Positions 1 to 5,647 of a stretch of 7,736 nucleotides of DNA are shown one piece after another. Source of the DNA: an uncultured Ruminococcus sp. Lineage in GTDB: Bacteria; Bacillota; Clostridia; Oscillospirales; Acutalibacteraceae. How positions within the stretch are numbered: position 1 is the first letter of the stretch; each line of letters opens with the position of its first letter. The stretch lies in assembly GCA_937892835.1 (NCBI GenBank), contig CALBHM010000023.1:1-7736 (forward strand). The letters run 5' to 3'. The notes under the pieces were generated by a model. The model was not told the origin of the DNA and made no database searches. It saw only the letters and a program-made list of their open reading frames with translations. Position numbers and translations under genes: made by a program.

Positions 1-1
1 A

Positions 2-535
2 TCGGGCGATAGGTATTATAAAGATGATTCATGGAACGGAAAAATTCTCGATAACCTCGTACTGAATGATAAAGAAATTAAAATCTTGTCAGGATCCGAT
101 GTGGTCTTTGTTCATTTCTGGGCTTCGTGTTTTTCGCAGGTAATTGAACTGAAAAAAGCACTTGGATTTAAGCTTGCAGTAGATTTTGATGTATACAGAG
201 ATTTTTCGGATATGGAACGATATGCTCCGTATGTTGATTTCTTTATGATAAGCGGCTCGGAAGAACTTCTGCCAAAGTTTAAAGAATTATCGAATAAATA
301 CCATTGCCTGTTCAATGTGTCACTTGCAGAACGTGGAAGCGTTACATACTTTAATGGACAGGAATTCAGAGTGCAGGCTGTGAAAGTTGAAAACATAATT
401 GACACGACAGGCTGCGGCGACAGCTATCACGCCGGATTTGTCTGCTCATATGTGCTCGGAAACAATATTGAAAAGGCTATGAATGTCGGCTCGAAAATCG
501 CTGCAGAAACCTTGCAACATTATGGCGGATTCTGA
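2..535 (+). CDS. PfkB-family sugar kinase, FrlD-like (5' end outside window)
   Basis: The frame is open from the left edge, so only the last 177 residues are visible. The PfkB C-terminal signature DTTGCGDSYHAGF lies at visible residues 134-146; the Asp of GCGD (codon 419-421) is the expected catalytic base that activates the sugar hydroxyl for ATP-dependent phosphorylation. The end, AAETLQHYGGF, and the HFWASCF...DFDVY...DFFMIS stretch resemble fructoselysine 6-kinase (FrlD), the cytoplasmic kinase of Amadori-product use; that family resemblance is from memory, not alignment. A TTG at 86 is an internal Leu codon, not a start, because the frame is open upstream and codes PfkB-like sequence. 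A terminator follows 40 bp downstream and no + strand gene follows, so it is probably the last gene of its transcript. Another PfkB specificity (ribokinase or fructokinase type) remains possible because the sugar-binding N-terminus is missing. Confidence 0.88.
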   Translation, partial: SGDRYYKDDSWNGKILDNLVLNDKEIKILSGSDVVFVHFWASCFSQVIELKKALGFKLAVDFDVYRDFSDMERYAPYVDFFMISGSEELLPKFKELSNKYHCLFNVSLAERGSVTYFNGQEFRVQAVKVENIIDTTGCGDSYHAGFVCSYVLGNNIEKAMNVGSKIAAETLQHYGGF

Positions 536-575
536 ATAAGCAGAAACACAACTTCCCATTTATCGAGCAGTTCAT

Positions 576-609
576 AATCACAGCACTTTAACTGGTGCTG
601 TGATTTTTT
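576..609 (+). terminator. Intrinsic terminator of the sugar kinase gene
   Basis: A perfect 11-bp stem (576-586 AATCACAGCAC paired with 595-605 GTGCTGTGATT), an 8-nt loop and a run of six T (604-609). It sits 40 bp after the kinase stop in the right orientation. The other strand has no T-run after the stem, so it should not stop the opposing Rep-like transcript efficiently. Confidence 0.9.
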
Positions 610-683
610 CTGCCATAAAGCCTATACAATGTCACCTGCCTGCAAATCTCCAAAACCAATGCAACAATAAAAAGCTCAATCAT
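588..683 (-). CDS. Possible 31-aa hydrophobic small protein
   Basis: Directly after the stop of the 432-aa gene there is GGTGGAG, three bases, then ATG at 683. The frame runs 31 codons to TAA at 588-590. The product starts MIELFIVALVLEI, a short hydrophobic stretch, followed by a basic polar tail (CRQVTLYRLYGRKNHSTS). That layout, with the ribosome binding site 3 bp past the upstream stop, would suit a translationally coupled small membrane peptide. Against it, the last codons overlap the kinase terminator stem on the opposite strand, the frame is short enough to arise by chance, and no family is recognised. Treat as a candidate only. Confidence 0.22.
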   Translation of the reverse strand: MIELFIVALVLEICRQVTLYRLYGRKNHSTS

Positions 684-693
684 ACTCTCCACC

Positions 694-1992
694 TCAATCC
701 AATCTTGCCAGCTGATTATACTCCTCAATTTTCCAGCGTTTCAGCCAATCCCATAAGCAAACCTTCATGTATGCAGCCTTGTTGCGAATGCTGCTGTCCA
801 TTTTTTCTCTCAGTATTTTCTCCCATTCGTACTGAAAGCTGAGAATAAAATCATAAAGCAAATTTTCACGGATAAGACTGTTCAGAGTATCAAGCACTTC
901 CGTGTAACGAACGCTCTGCCCGTTGAATCTGAAACTGTCAGCCATAATAAACTCAGTCAGCATTTTTAGCGTTATGTCTATGAAATTCTTGTTTGGCATC
1001 GACTTCATATCATCGTCAAAGGCATAATTGCTGTATGCCGAGAGATACTGCAAAGCCGTCAGAACATAGCTGCTGTCACTTCGGAATGATTCGGGAATGT
1101 GCAAAGCTTTCGTCCTGCGTTCTTCCTCGTCAATGTATATCAGATTCATTTCGGAAGTCGGGTCACGGGTGTAAATATAATGCCAGTTGTCAAGGCCAAG
1201 CCCCATAGCCGAGAGAATTTCAAGGAAAGACAATTTGCTTTCCGTTTTCATTCCGTCATTCATCTCCCTGACAGTCGCAAATTTTTCTTCGTGCGCATGC
1301 AGAGAAAATGAAAGATTTGAAAAAAAATTACTTTGATTTTTATTATCTTTAGTTTTACCCCGTACTTCGCCTGACCTTGTTCCCCCATAGTCAGTGGAAC
1401 AAGCATTTTCGGTAGAAAAAGAGCCGCTGTTACCAATGAACCGAACGGAATCGGTATCATCAACGCCTGAAACGGAATTCAGGTTCGTTACAGCCTTAGA
1501 CCTTTCATCGTCGGGAACGCTCTGAACGGAATCAAAAGCTGTTACCTCTATAAGACGATGCTTTCTGTTGTATCTGCGCTTCTTTCTCTTTTCAAGCTCT
1601 TCATCATACTTCAGCGCAATAGCTTCCTGAGCCTCTTCACCCGACCTCAACAGAGATGCAAGTTTATCTGCATCGGGAATTATCCTGAAATATCTTTTGG
1701 CAGGCAAACCTTTAAGCTCCGATTCTATAAGACCGTGCTTGATGAGGTGACGTACAGCGGTTTTCTGTGCATTTTCCGCATAACCGCTGCTAAGATGAAG
1801 ATCTTTTACGGTCGAATAAAACCAGCCGCCCTCTGTGAGCTTGCCGAGATTGTTGTAATAAACGTGTTTGGCAATAAGGCAGTTATATATCTCTGCTTCG
1901 GCATTTCCAATAGCGAAAGACAGCAACCTGTTCCTTGAAACCGTATTGGTGGGATTCAGAACTTCAAGTAATGGTGTTATGAGGTATTGCAT
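694..1992 (-). CDS. Winged-helix replication-initiator-like protein (432 aa)
   Basis: Likely a DNA-binding replication initiator of a mobile element. Residues about 35-105 form a plausible winged helix (DLHLSSGYAENAQKTAVRHL as recognition region, then GLIESELKGLPAKRYFRI as wing), typical of phage, plasmid and ICE replication proteins. A Lys/Arg-rich stretch follows (134-146), then a low-complexity Ser/Asp/Asn linker (about 150-235), then a helical C-terminal domain (about 335-420) whose layout recalls the C-terminal DUF6017 region of 'replication initiator protein A' proteins; that comparison is from memory. ATG at 1992 directly follows the TGA of the upstream gene (1995-1993), with AGGTGAT just before it, so the two are translationally coupled. 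The linker-coding part carries direct repeats and an AT-rich tract that might be an origin. A transcription factor of similar fold is the main alternative. Confidence 0.6.
   Translation of the reverse strand: MQYLITPLLEVLNPTNTVSRNRLLSFAIGNAEAEIYNCLIAKHVYYNNLGKLTEGGWFYSTVKDLHLSSGYAENAQKTAVRHLIKHGLIESELKGLPAKRYFRIIPDADKLASLLRSGEEAQEAIALKYDEELEKRKKRRYNRKHRLIEVTAFDSVQSVPDDERSKAVTNLNSVSGVDDTDSVRFIGNSGSFSTENACSTDYGGTRSGEVRGKTKDNKNQSNFFSNLSFSLHAHEEKFATVREMNDGMKTESKLSFLEILSAMGLGLDNWHYIYTRDPTSEMNLIYIDEEERRTKALHIPESFRSDSSYVLTALQYLSAYSNYAFDDDMKSMPNKNFIDITLKMLTEFIMADSFRFNGQSVRYTEVLDTLNSLIRENLLYDFILSFQYEWEKILREKMDSSIRNKAAYMKVCLWDWLKRWKIEEYNQLARLD
1306..1546. repeat. Iteron-like repeats beside an AT-rich tract inside the Rep-like gene
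   Basis: AACGGAAT occurs at 1444-1451, 1471-1478 and 1525-1532, starts separated by 27 and 54 bp (twice 27). GCTGTTACC occurs at 1425-1433 and 1538-1546, framing the group. Next to them, 1306-1357 has only 7 G/C in 52 bases. Repeats next to an easily melted tract inside a rep gene is the arrangement of origins in RepA_N-type replicons. The repeats are short and encode recurring D/N-S-V residues, so a degenerate coding repeat explains them as well. Confidence 0.3.
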
Positions 1993-2367
1993 TCATATCA
2001 CCTGTCTTTCCCGCAAGCATTCCGAAAGGTCAGTCTTGTTGATGAGCATAACAGTTTCACTTCTTGCGGCCGAAGCCATTGACGGAGAACACAGACATTC
2101 GGACTGAATATCCGATATAGACATATCCATAACATACGCTTTCATCATTTTACCGATAGTTTTCCCATCAATACTGCTTCCGTATGCCCTGAGATCATCA
2201 ACGCAATCGGTGAATATTACTCCAAACAAAGTTTTGCTTGCATCATAAATATCATCACGCCGAGCAACACTCTTGGGAATATATATGGTATTATCACTGA
2301 GTATTTTAAGAATATCATCTATTATATAATTTTCCATATTAGGACGGTTAATATAATCTGTAGCCAT
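1993..2367 (-). CDS. Hypothetical protein, first gene of the Rep-like operon (124 aa)
   Basis: No family is recognised. Start chosen at ATG 2367 because AAGGAG lies 7 nt upstream; an in-frame ATG at 2454 would place 29 extra codons across a terminator hairpin and has no good SD. The product is soluble-looking, with no signal peptide or membrane segment. Residues about 60-110 (DDLRAYGSSIDGKTIGKMMK, then SISDIQSECLCSPSMASAARS) look helical and could hold a helix-turn-helix, but that is only a guess from pattern. The stop (TGA 1995-1993) is directly followed by the ATG of the 432-aa Rep-like gene, so the two are made from one mRNA and likely in fixed ratio. Position suggests an accessory replication or copy-control protein; nothing in the sequence proves this. 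Confidence 0.75.
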   Translation of the reverse strand: MATDYINRPNMENYIIDDILKILSDNTIYIPKSVARRDDIYDASKTLFGVIFTDCVDDLRAYGSSIDGKTIGKMMKAYVMDMSISDIQSECLCSPSMASAARSETVMLINKTDLSECLRERQVI

Positions 2368-2392
2368 TTTTAGTCTCCTTTTTCGGAGCAAC

Positions 2393-2437
2393 AAAAAAGC
2401 CTCCGTACGCATACAAAATGTACGCATACGGAGGCTT
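2393..2437 (-). terminator. Terminator / possible attenuator between recombinase and Rep-like operon
   Basis: Arms 2437-2420 and 2414-2397 form an 18-bp stem around a 5-nt loop, then six T (2398-2393) on the - strand. The two imperfect positions are G-U wobbles in the - strand RNA but A-C mismatches in the + strand RNA, so the hairpin is tuned for the - direction. It ends the recombinase transcript, but a candidate promoter at 2499-2471 lies upstream of it, so it could also act as an attenuator for the genes beginning 26 bp beyond. The loop-side sequence GTACGCATAC is also a direct repeat (2405-2414, 2420-2429). Confidence 0.85.
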
Positions 2438-2470
2438 GACCTTCCATACTTCAAATAAATACAATAAAAC

Positions 2471-2499
2471 TGTATAAAACGACACTAACCATCGTTCAA
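2471..2499 (-). promoter_or_regulatory. Candidate promoter of the Rep-like operon
   Basis: On the - strand, TTGAAC (2499-2494), a 17-bp spacer and TATACA (2476-2471), 4/6 matches to each sigma-A hexamer. The start would be near 2464, giving a leader of about 97 nt holding the terminator hairpin before ATG 2367. One arm of the 12-bp inverted repeat (2483-2494) occupies the spacer, where a bound protein would block polymerase. Confidence 0.4.
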
Positions 2500-2550
2500 A
2501 GGAAGAGATTCACAAATATCACTCTCTATACCTTTTCTCGATGGTTAGTG
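2483..2550 (-). repeat. Long imperfect palindrome across the recombinase stop codon
   Basis: CACTAACCATCG at 2483-2494 and its exact complement CGATGGTTAGTG at 2539-2550. Inside, two further matched pairs nest (AAAGG with CCTTT, AGAGA with TCTCT), separated by a symmetric AGA/GAA internal loop, giving about 22 possible pairs. The right arm encodes the last residues of the recombinase, its TAG stop (2528-2526) lies within, and the left arm sits in a candidate promoter. It could be an operator pair, an RNA hairpin protecting the mRNA end, or a recombination site; there is no T-run typical of a terminator. Confidence 0.55.
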
Positions 2551-4037
2551 CTTAGAATTGCTTGGCTCCCCTCTGCGGACGAAGCACAATCCGCAGGGGG
2601 TGAGTTTATTTCTGAAAGCGGGATATCAACGCTTTTGCCGTCCTTGTCCTTGAAGATCACCGTGAGTTTATCATCATAGACATAGACCTTTGATATCATT
2701 ATTTCCGCTATGGCTTTCTTGCCCTCGGTGGTATTGATATCAGTCGCAAGGATATCGTCTATAAACACCTTTATCTGTTCCACAGAGGGAACGTTATCAC
2801 ACATTGCCTTTGATACCCTCAGAGTGGACTGTAGCTGCTGCTTTCGCTCGTCGAGCTCGTTTATGCGGTCATACAGTATCTGATTACCGCCTGTCTTGGC
2901 TATGGCTTCAACGATGTTCTCGGCTTGCTTGATGCAGTCGGCAAGTTCTTTTTCCAAAGATGCAGGATCGTGCTCGAGGGAAAGCTCCTGCAAATAGAGC
3001 TGATGAATGGTCCTTGCTGTCTCTTCCTTGTCCATCTGCTCAAAGGCTGCTCTTGCGGCTCTGCATACCTCGTCTTCGATGATATACTTGTTCTCATTCT
3101 TCTTATGACAACCCGACTTCTTCTGAACGCCATTGCAGCGGTAATAATAATGCTTTTCGCCGTTTCTGCCCTTGCCTGAGAGACCGCTCATAGGTTCGCC
3201 GCAATATCCGCAGTACAATTTGCCCGACAAATAATAATCGGCTTTGGCGGTGTTCTTGGCGGCTCTCTTGCGGTTTATAATCAGCTTTTCTCTCACAGCC
3301 TCAAAGACTTCATTGGGTATCATCTGCGGTATTCCTCCCTCGATAACAATGTCATCATATTTGTATATTCCGATGTATTTTTCATTCGACAGCATATTGT
3401 AAAAACTGTTGACCGTGAACGGGTGTCCTCGGCGGTTGCGGTAGCCGTGGGCGTTCAGATATTCGGCTATATCTGTTAACTTCTCCCCTGCCGCATATTT
3501 CGAGAAAACCGTTTCGGGGATAATGCGGGTATCTTCGTCAATGACCAGCTTCTTGTCAACGACCTTGTAGCCTAACGGAATATGCCCCGTGGTCTGAGCC
3601 TTCATTGCCGACTGCCGCATTCCCCGGATAGTTTTTTCTCTGAGGTCGGCGCTGTAGTATTCGTTTATGGCTTCGATGATGTGGGTCATCATCTGACCCG
3701 ATGCGTCATCGCCGAAGGATTCCATTACGGACAGCAAACGCACGCCGTTCCTGCTCAGAGCCTGCCTGTTTATGGCACTGTCAATAGTATTTCGGGCGAA
3801 GCGGTCGAGCTTCCACACAAGGACGTTATCCCACTTGTGCAGAGCACTGTCCTTTATCATCTGCTGAAATGCAGGGCGGTCATCGTTCTTGCCCGTCATT
3901 GCACGGTCTATGTATTCGTGAACAACGGTTATACCGTGCTGTTTGGCGTAGTTGTAGCAGTCGTATAGCTGCCCTTCAATGGACTGCTCTGTCTGCTTGT
4001 CCGAAGAATATCGGGCGTATATTACGGCAGTTTTCAT
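2526..4037 (-). CDS. Large serine recombinase (site-specific integrase/excisionase), 503 aa
   Basis: Integrates or excises mobile DNA by double-strand cleavage through a 5'-phosphoserine link. The N-terminal resolvase domain (about 1-150) has YARYSS with catalytic Ser11 and Arg9, and KLDRFARN (76-83) with its conserved Arg residues. A 'recombinase' domain follows (about 155-260), then a zinc beta-ribbon with Cys276, Cys279, Cys301 and Cys310, a coiled-coil stretch (about 355-410) and a C-terminal beta-rich tail. Length and domain order match integrases of clostridial ICEs and Tn4451/TnpX-like elements. ATG 4037 is preceded by AAGGAGG with a 6-nt gap. All key residues are present, so it is probably active. 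The gene is followed by a terminator and then the Rep-like operon; divergent to it is a small-RNA unit whose -35 overlaps this gene's SD. Confidence 0.96.
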   Translation of the reverse strand: MKTAVIYARYSSDKQTEQSIEGQLYDCYNYAKQHGITVVHEYIDRAMTGKNDDRPAFQQMIKDSALHKWDNVLVWKLDRFARNTIDSAINRQALSRNGVRLLSVMESFGDDASGQMMTHIIEAINEYYSADLREKTIRGMRQSAMKAQTTGHIPLGYKVVDKKLVIDEDTRIIPETVFSKYAAGEKLTDIAEYLNAHGYRNRRGHPFTVNSFYNMLSNEKYIGIYKYDDIVIEGGIPQMIPNEVFEAVREKLIINRKRAAKNTAKADYYLSGKLYCGYCGEPMSGLSGKGRNGEKHYYYRCNGVQKKSGCHKKNENKYIIEDEVCRAARAAFEQMDKEETARTIHQLYLQELSLEHDPASLEKELADCIKQAENIVEAIAKTGGNQILYDRINELDERKQQLQSTLRVSKAMCDNVPSVEQIKVFIDDILATDINTTEGKKAIAEIMISKVYVYDDKLTVIFKDKDGKSVDIPLSEINSPPADCASSAEGSQAILSTNHREKV

Positions 4038-4048
4038 TTAACTCCTCC

Positions 4049-4077
4049 TTGACTTTTCTTGGAGGATATGGTATAAT
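4049..4077 (+). promoter_or_regulatory. Strong promoter of the small RNA divergent from the recombinase
   Basis: TTGACT (4049-4054), 17-bp spacer, TATAAT (4072-4077), nearly full sigma-A consensus. Predicted start near 4084. The -35 overlaps the complement of the recombinase SD (4044-4050), so firing here would interfere with recombinase expression. Confidence 0.75.
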
Positions 4078-4083
4078 TGCATT

Positions 4084-4157
4084 ACACGAATGGCGAATGT
4101 ATACCACATTCTCCTGCGCTCCGAGAGATGTTCCCGCATCTTTTGGAGCGTTTTTTT
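4084..4157 (+). ncRNA. Candidate small RNA of about 74 nt
   Basis: A complete transcription unit with almost no room for a gene: consensus promoter, start near 4084, a hairpin GAATGT/ACATTC (4095-4111), then an intrinsic terminator. It is complementary to any recombinase leader starting upstream of 4084, so it may act as an antisense regulator. A 26-codon frame (ATG 4090 to TGA 4168-4170) has no SD, would begin only about 6 nt from the 5' end and runs through the terminator, so it is probably not translated. No known RNA family is recognised. Confidence 0.5.
4117..4157 (+). terminator. Intrinsic terminator of the small-RNA unit
   Basis: Outer stem CGCTCC (4117-4122) with GGAGCG (4145-4150), inner stem AGATG (4126-4130) with CATCT (4137-4141), symmetric 3-nt internal loop, then seven T (4151-4157). 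Strong in the + direction. Confidence 0.85.
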
Positions 4158-4166
4158 ATTCACCTC

Positions 4167-4195
4167 TTGATATGTAATAAAATATATGGTATAAT
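4167..4195 (+). promoter_or_regulatory. Promoter of the 74-aa gene
   Basis: TTGATA (4167-4172), 17-bp spacer, TATAAT (4190-4195). Predicted start near 4202, leaving a 5' leader of about 41 nt. It lies 10 bp after the preceding T-run and shares the ATATGGTATAAT -10 context with the small-RNA promoter. Confidence 0.7.
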
Positions 4196-4242
4196 ATAAA
4201 TATACATATATCAATATTACAAGTTTTGAAAGGGTGGGTAAT

Positions 4243-4467
4243 ATGTACGGAGAAACCGATATTTTAACTGACAAAGGCAACAAGGCATTTGCAGCATCAA
4301 AGCTTGATATGGCTATCCCGTTAGCTCAGAGCGGAGAGCTGGGCGAGATAATGAAAAAAATAAATGAGCTTACTCAGGAGCTGTCCGAGCTCACTCAGAA
4401 AGCAAATCATATCTATGCACACGGATATGTCAGCATTTCTATCGACTCCGTTAGTACTGATCCCTGA
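4243..4467 (+). CDS. Small hypothetical coiled-coil-like protein (74 aa)
   Basis: No family is recognised. ATG 4243 is preferred over the in-frame GTG at 4234, because GAAAGGG ends 8 nt before the ATG and the GTG is part of the SD region; the 93-aa gene at 6238 has the same GAAAGGGTG arrangement. The product begins MYGETDILTDKGNKAFAASK; residues about 30-56 (SGELGEIMKKINELTQELSE region) have heptad-like Leu/Ile spacing suggesting a helical coiled coil, and the tail is short and polar. No signal peptide or membrane segment. It has its own promoter and is monocistronic. Its last 17 bp overlap the 3' end of the opposing DUF4145 gene, with no terminator between, so their transcripts should be complementary at their ends. 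It may be cargo of the mobile element. Confidence 0.72.
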   Translation: MYGETDILTDKGNKAFAASKLDMAIPLAQSGELGEIMKKINELTQELSELTQKANHIYAHGYVSISIDSVSTDP

Positions 4468-5173
4468 TCTCTTGCTTTTGCTGTGCAACGCCAACAATTG
4501 TATTCAGCATTTCCTCTTCTTCGTGTCTCTGAATGTACCAATGCTGCATAAAAAATTCAATGAGTGAGATCATAAGCTGAGCCTCGTTGTGCTCGATGTC
4601 AACAATCAAATTTATGTCTCTTTCAGGGTGTGCTCCGATATTGCCAATTTTGCGCAATGCATCGAGCGCATCCTTTTGGCTTTTTGACAAACCCGCTGTT
4701 TCCGAAACGGAGTTTATTTCATCAGCCAATCTGTTCTTGGTAATTCCAAAAAAGTCTCTTATCATTCCCTGCAAACATCTTCTTGACAATGTTGCAGAAG
4801 CTTTGGGGCTTAAATCAGCAATTAAACAAGCTTCTTCATAATCCTGACGTATTTGCTTGGGAATGTATTCGGGATATGTTTTCCCCTTGCATTGTGGATA
4901 AATAGGAATACAGCTTTCAGAAAAGGGGCGATATGCTGTAATAGATGTTTTTTGACATTGGGGACAAGTAATATATTCGAGAACAATAAAATTTTCGTTT
5001 GCATCACTTGTATAATGCTCTTCAATGTATCGTGAAACTTCATGCTGACTCATACCATTTAAACAATAGTCACGTTTTGCTATTGAATCTATATTTGGCA
5101 AAAAGTGATGACAAAACACACATTCAAATGATTTTCGGCTTGTAAGCTTTTTAAACAAATCATTTTCTGTCAT
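4451..5173 (-). CDS. Zinc-finger DUF4145-domain protein (240 aa)
   Basis: The N-terminal part carries paired Cys motifs (Cys18, Cys21 with His22/His23, and Cys70-x2-Cys73), probably binding zinc. The C-terminal half (about 108-215) reads as DUF4145: EEACLIADLSPKASATLSRR, then RDFFGI, then RKIGNIGAH at 174-182. DUF4145 occurs alone and fused to restriction-type helicases or nucleases; no activity is established. The R...H spacing here is seven residues, longer than the R-x4-6-H of catalytic HEPN RNases, so nuclease activity should not be assumed. ATG 5173 has AGGAGG with a 6-nt gap. It is the last gene of a - strand cluster behind a PH-domain and a zinc-ribbon membrane protein. An inverted repeat sits just before its SD. 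Its 3' end overlaps the convergent 74-aa gene by 17 bp. Confidence 0.85.
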   Translation of the reverse strand: MTENDLFKKLTSRKSFECVFCHHFLPNIDSIAKRDYCLNGMSQHEVSRYIEEHYTSDANENFIVLEYITCPQCQKTSITAYRPFSESCIPIYPQCKGKTYPEYIPKQIRQDYEEACLIADLSPKASATLSRRCLQGMIRDFFGITKNRLADEINSVSETAGLSKSQKDALDALRKIGNIGAHPERDINLIVDIEHNEAQLMISLIEFFMQHWYIQRHEEEEMLNTIVGVAQQKQEIRDQY

Positions 5174-5188
5174 TTCTCTCCTCCTCTC

Positions 5189-5212
5189 TCCCCGTTCGGT
5201 ATCGGACGGGGA
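5189..5212 (-). promoter_or_regulatory. Intergenic hairpin just upstream of the DUF4145 SD
   Basis: TCCCCGT (5189-5195) and ACGGGGA (5206-5212) form a 7-bp GC-rich stem with a 10-nt loop, within 48 bp between two - strand genes. No T-run follows, so it is not a terminator; it may stabilise or process the mRNA, or tune translation of the downstream gene whose AGGAGG begins a few bases after it. Confidence 0.45.
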
Positions 5213-5221
5213 AATTTCGCT

Positions 5222-5596
5222 TTACAGAACGTATTCGCTGATTATTCTGCCAATAAGTGAAACCTTGCTGTCCGCCGAAAATTCAAATCGGACTTTTCCA
5301 AGACCACTGAACCAGATTTCAAGCTCGCTGTCAAGGTCGATAACGCCTGCTGTCTCAATGGAAAATGCCTGTATTTTGGAATATGGGAGAGAGCTGATGT
5401 CCTTTTTCTTTCCTGTTATGCCCTGAACATTGATAGCAAGAATGCGTTTGTTTGTAAAAACAACGCCGTCTCTTATAGTCTGATAGGAGCAGATGATCTG
5501 CTCACCATCAACAAAAATTGGTGCTATAAGCTTTTCAAAAGCATCGTTTGACACACTCTTAAGCTTAAATACTGCTGAATTCTGAAAATCAATCAT
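5222..5596 (-). CDS. Bacterial PH-domain protein (124 aa)
   Basis: A single-domain protein of the bacterial pleckstrin-homology type (bPH, PF08000-like; YvbH-related). The visible signature is GEQIICSYQTIRDGVVFTNK (31-50), RILAINVQGITGKKK (51-65), PYSKIQAFSIETAG (71-84) and a beta-rich C-terminus with a final helix (SLIGRIISEYVL). These small beta-barrels are thought to bind partners or oligomerise; a ligand cannot be read from the sequence. Start at ATG 5596, with AGGAGG about 10 nt upstream; an in-frame GTG at 5632 has no SD. It lies between the zinc-ribbon membrane protein (upstream, 51-bp gap) and the DUF4145 gene (downstream, 48-bp gap), all probably one transcript from the promoter at 6144-6116. 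No signal peptide or membrane segment, so cytoplasmic. Confidence 0.88.
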   Translation of the reverse strand: MIDFQNSAVFKLKSVSNDAFEKLIAPIFVDGEQIICSYQTIRDGVVFTNKRILAINVQGITGKKKDISSLPYSKIQAFSIETAGVIDLDSELEIWFSGLGKVRFEFSADSKVSLIGRIISEYVL

Positions 5597-5647
5597 TTTT
5601 TTTAGTCCTCCTAATATTTTATCGCTCTTCACGAACGATCGTATAAC

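Noticed and set aside
694..842. Cys-rich + strand frame (600-842) at the end of the Rep-like gene
   Set aside because: It starts within the kinase terminator, has no SD and is antisense to the Rep-like C-terminal domain.
2368..2454. 29-residue N-terminal extension of the 124-aa protein from ATG 2454
   Set aside because: It crosses the 18-bp terminator hairpin and lacks a good SD, whereas ATG 2367 has AAGGAG at ideal spacing.
2926..3968. Long open frames antisense to the recombinase (for example 3582-3968 and 2925-3179 on the + strand)
   Set aside because: They lack ribosome binding sites and lie wholly within a well-supported gene; coding-strand shadows.
4090..4170. 26-codon frame in the small-RNA unit (starts MANVYHILLRSER)
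   Set aside because: No ribosome binding site, about 6-nt leader, and it reads through a strong terminator; not called as a gene.
4451..5173. DUF4145 protein as an active HEPN RNase
   Set aside because: The candidate Arg174 and His182 are separated by seven residues, outside the R-x4-6-H motif; the RNase claim is not supported by sequence alone.
5597..5632. GTG start at 5632 for the PH-domain protein
   Set aside because: No SD upstream of the GTG, while AGGAGG precedes ATG 5596 and the domain begins after it.
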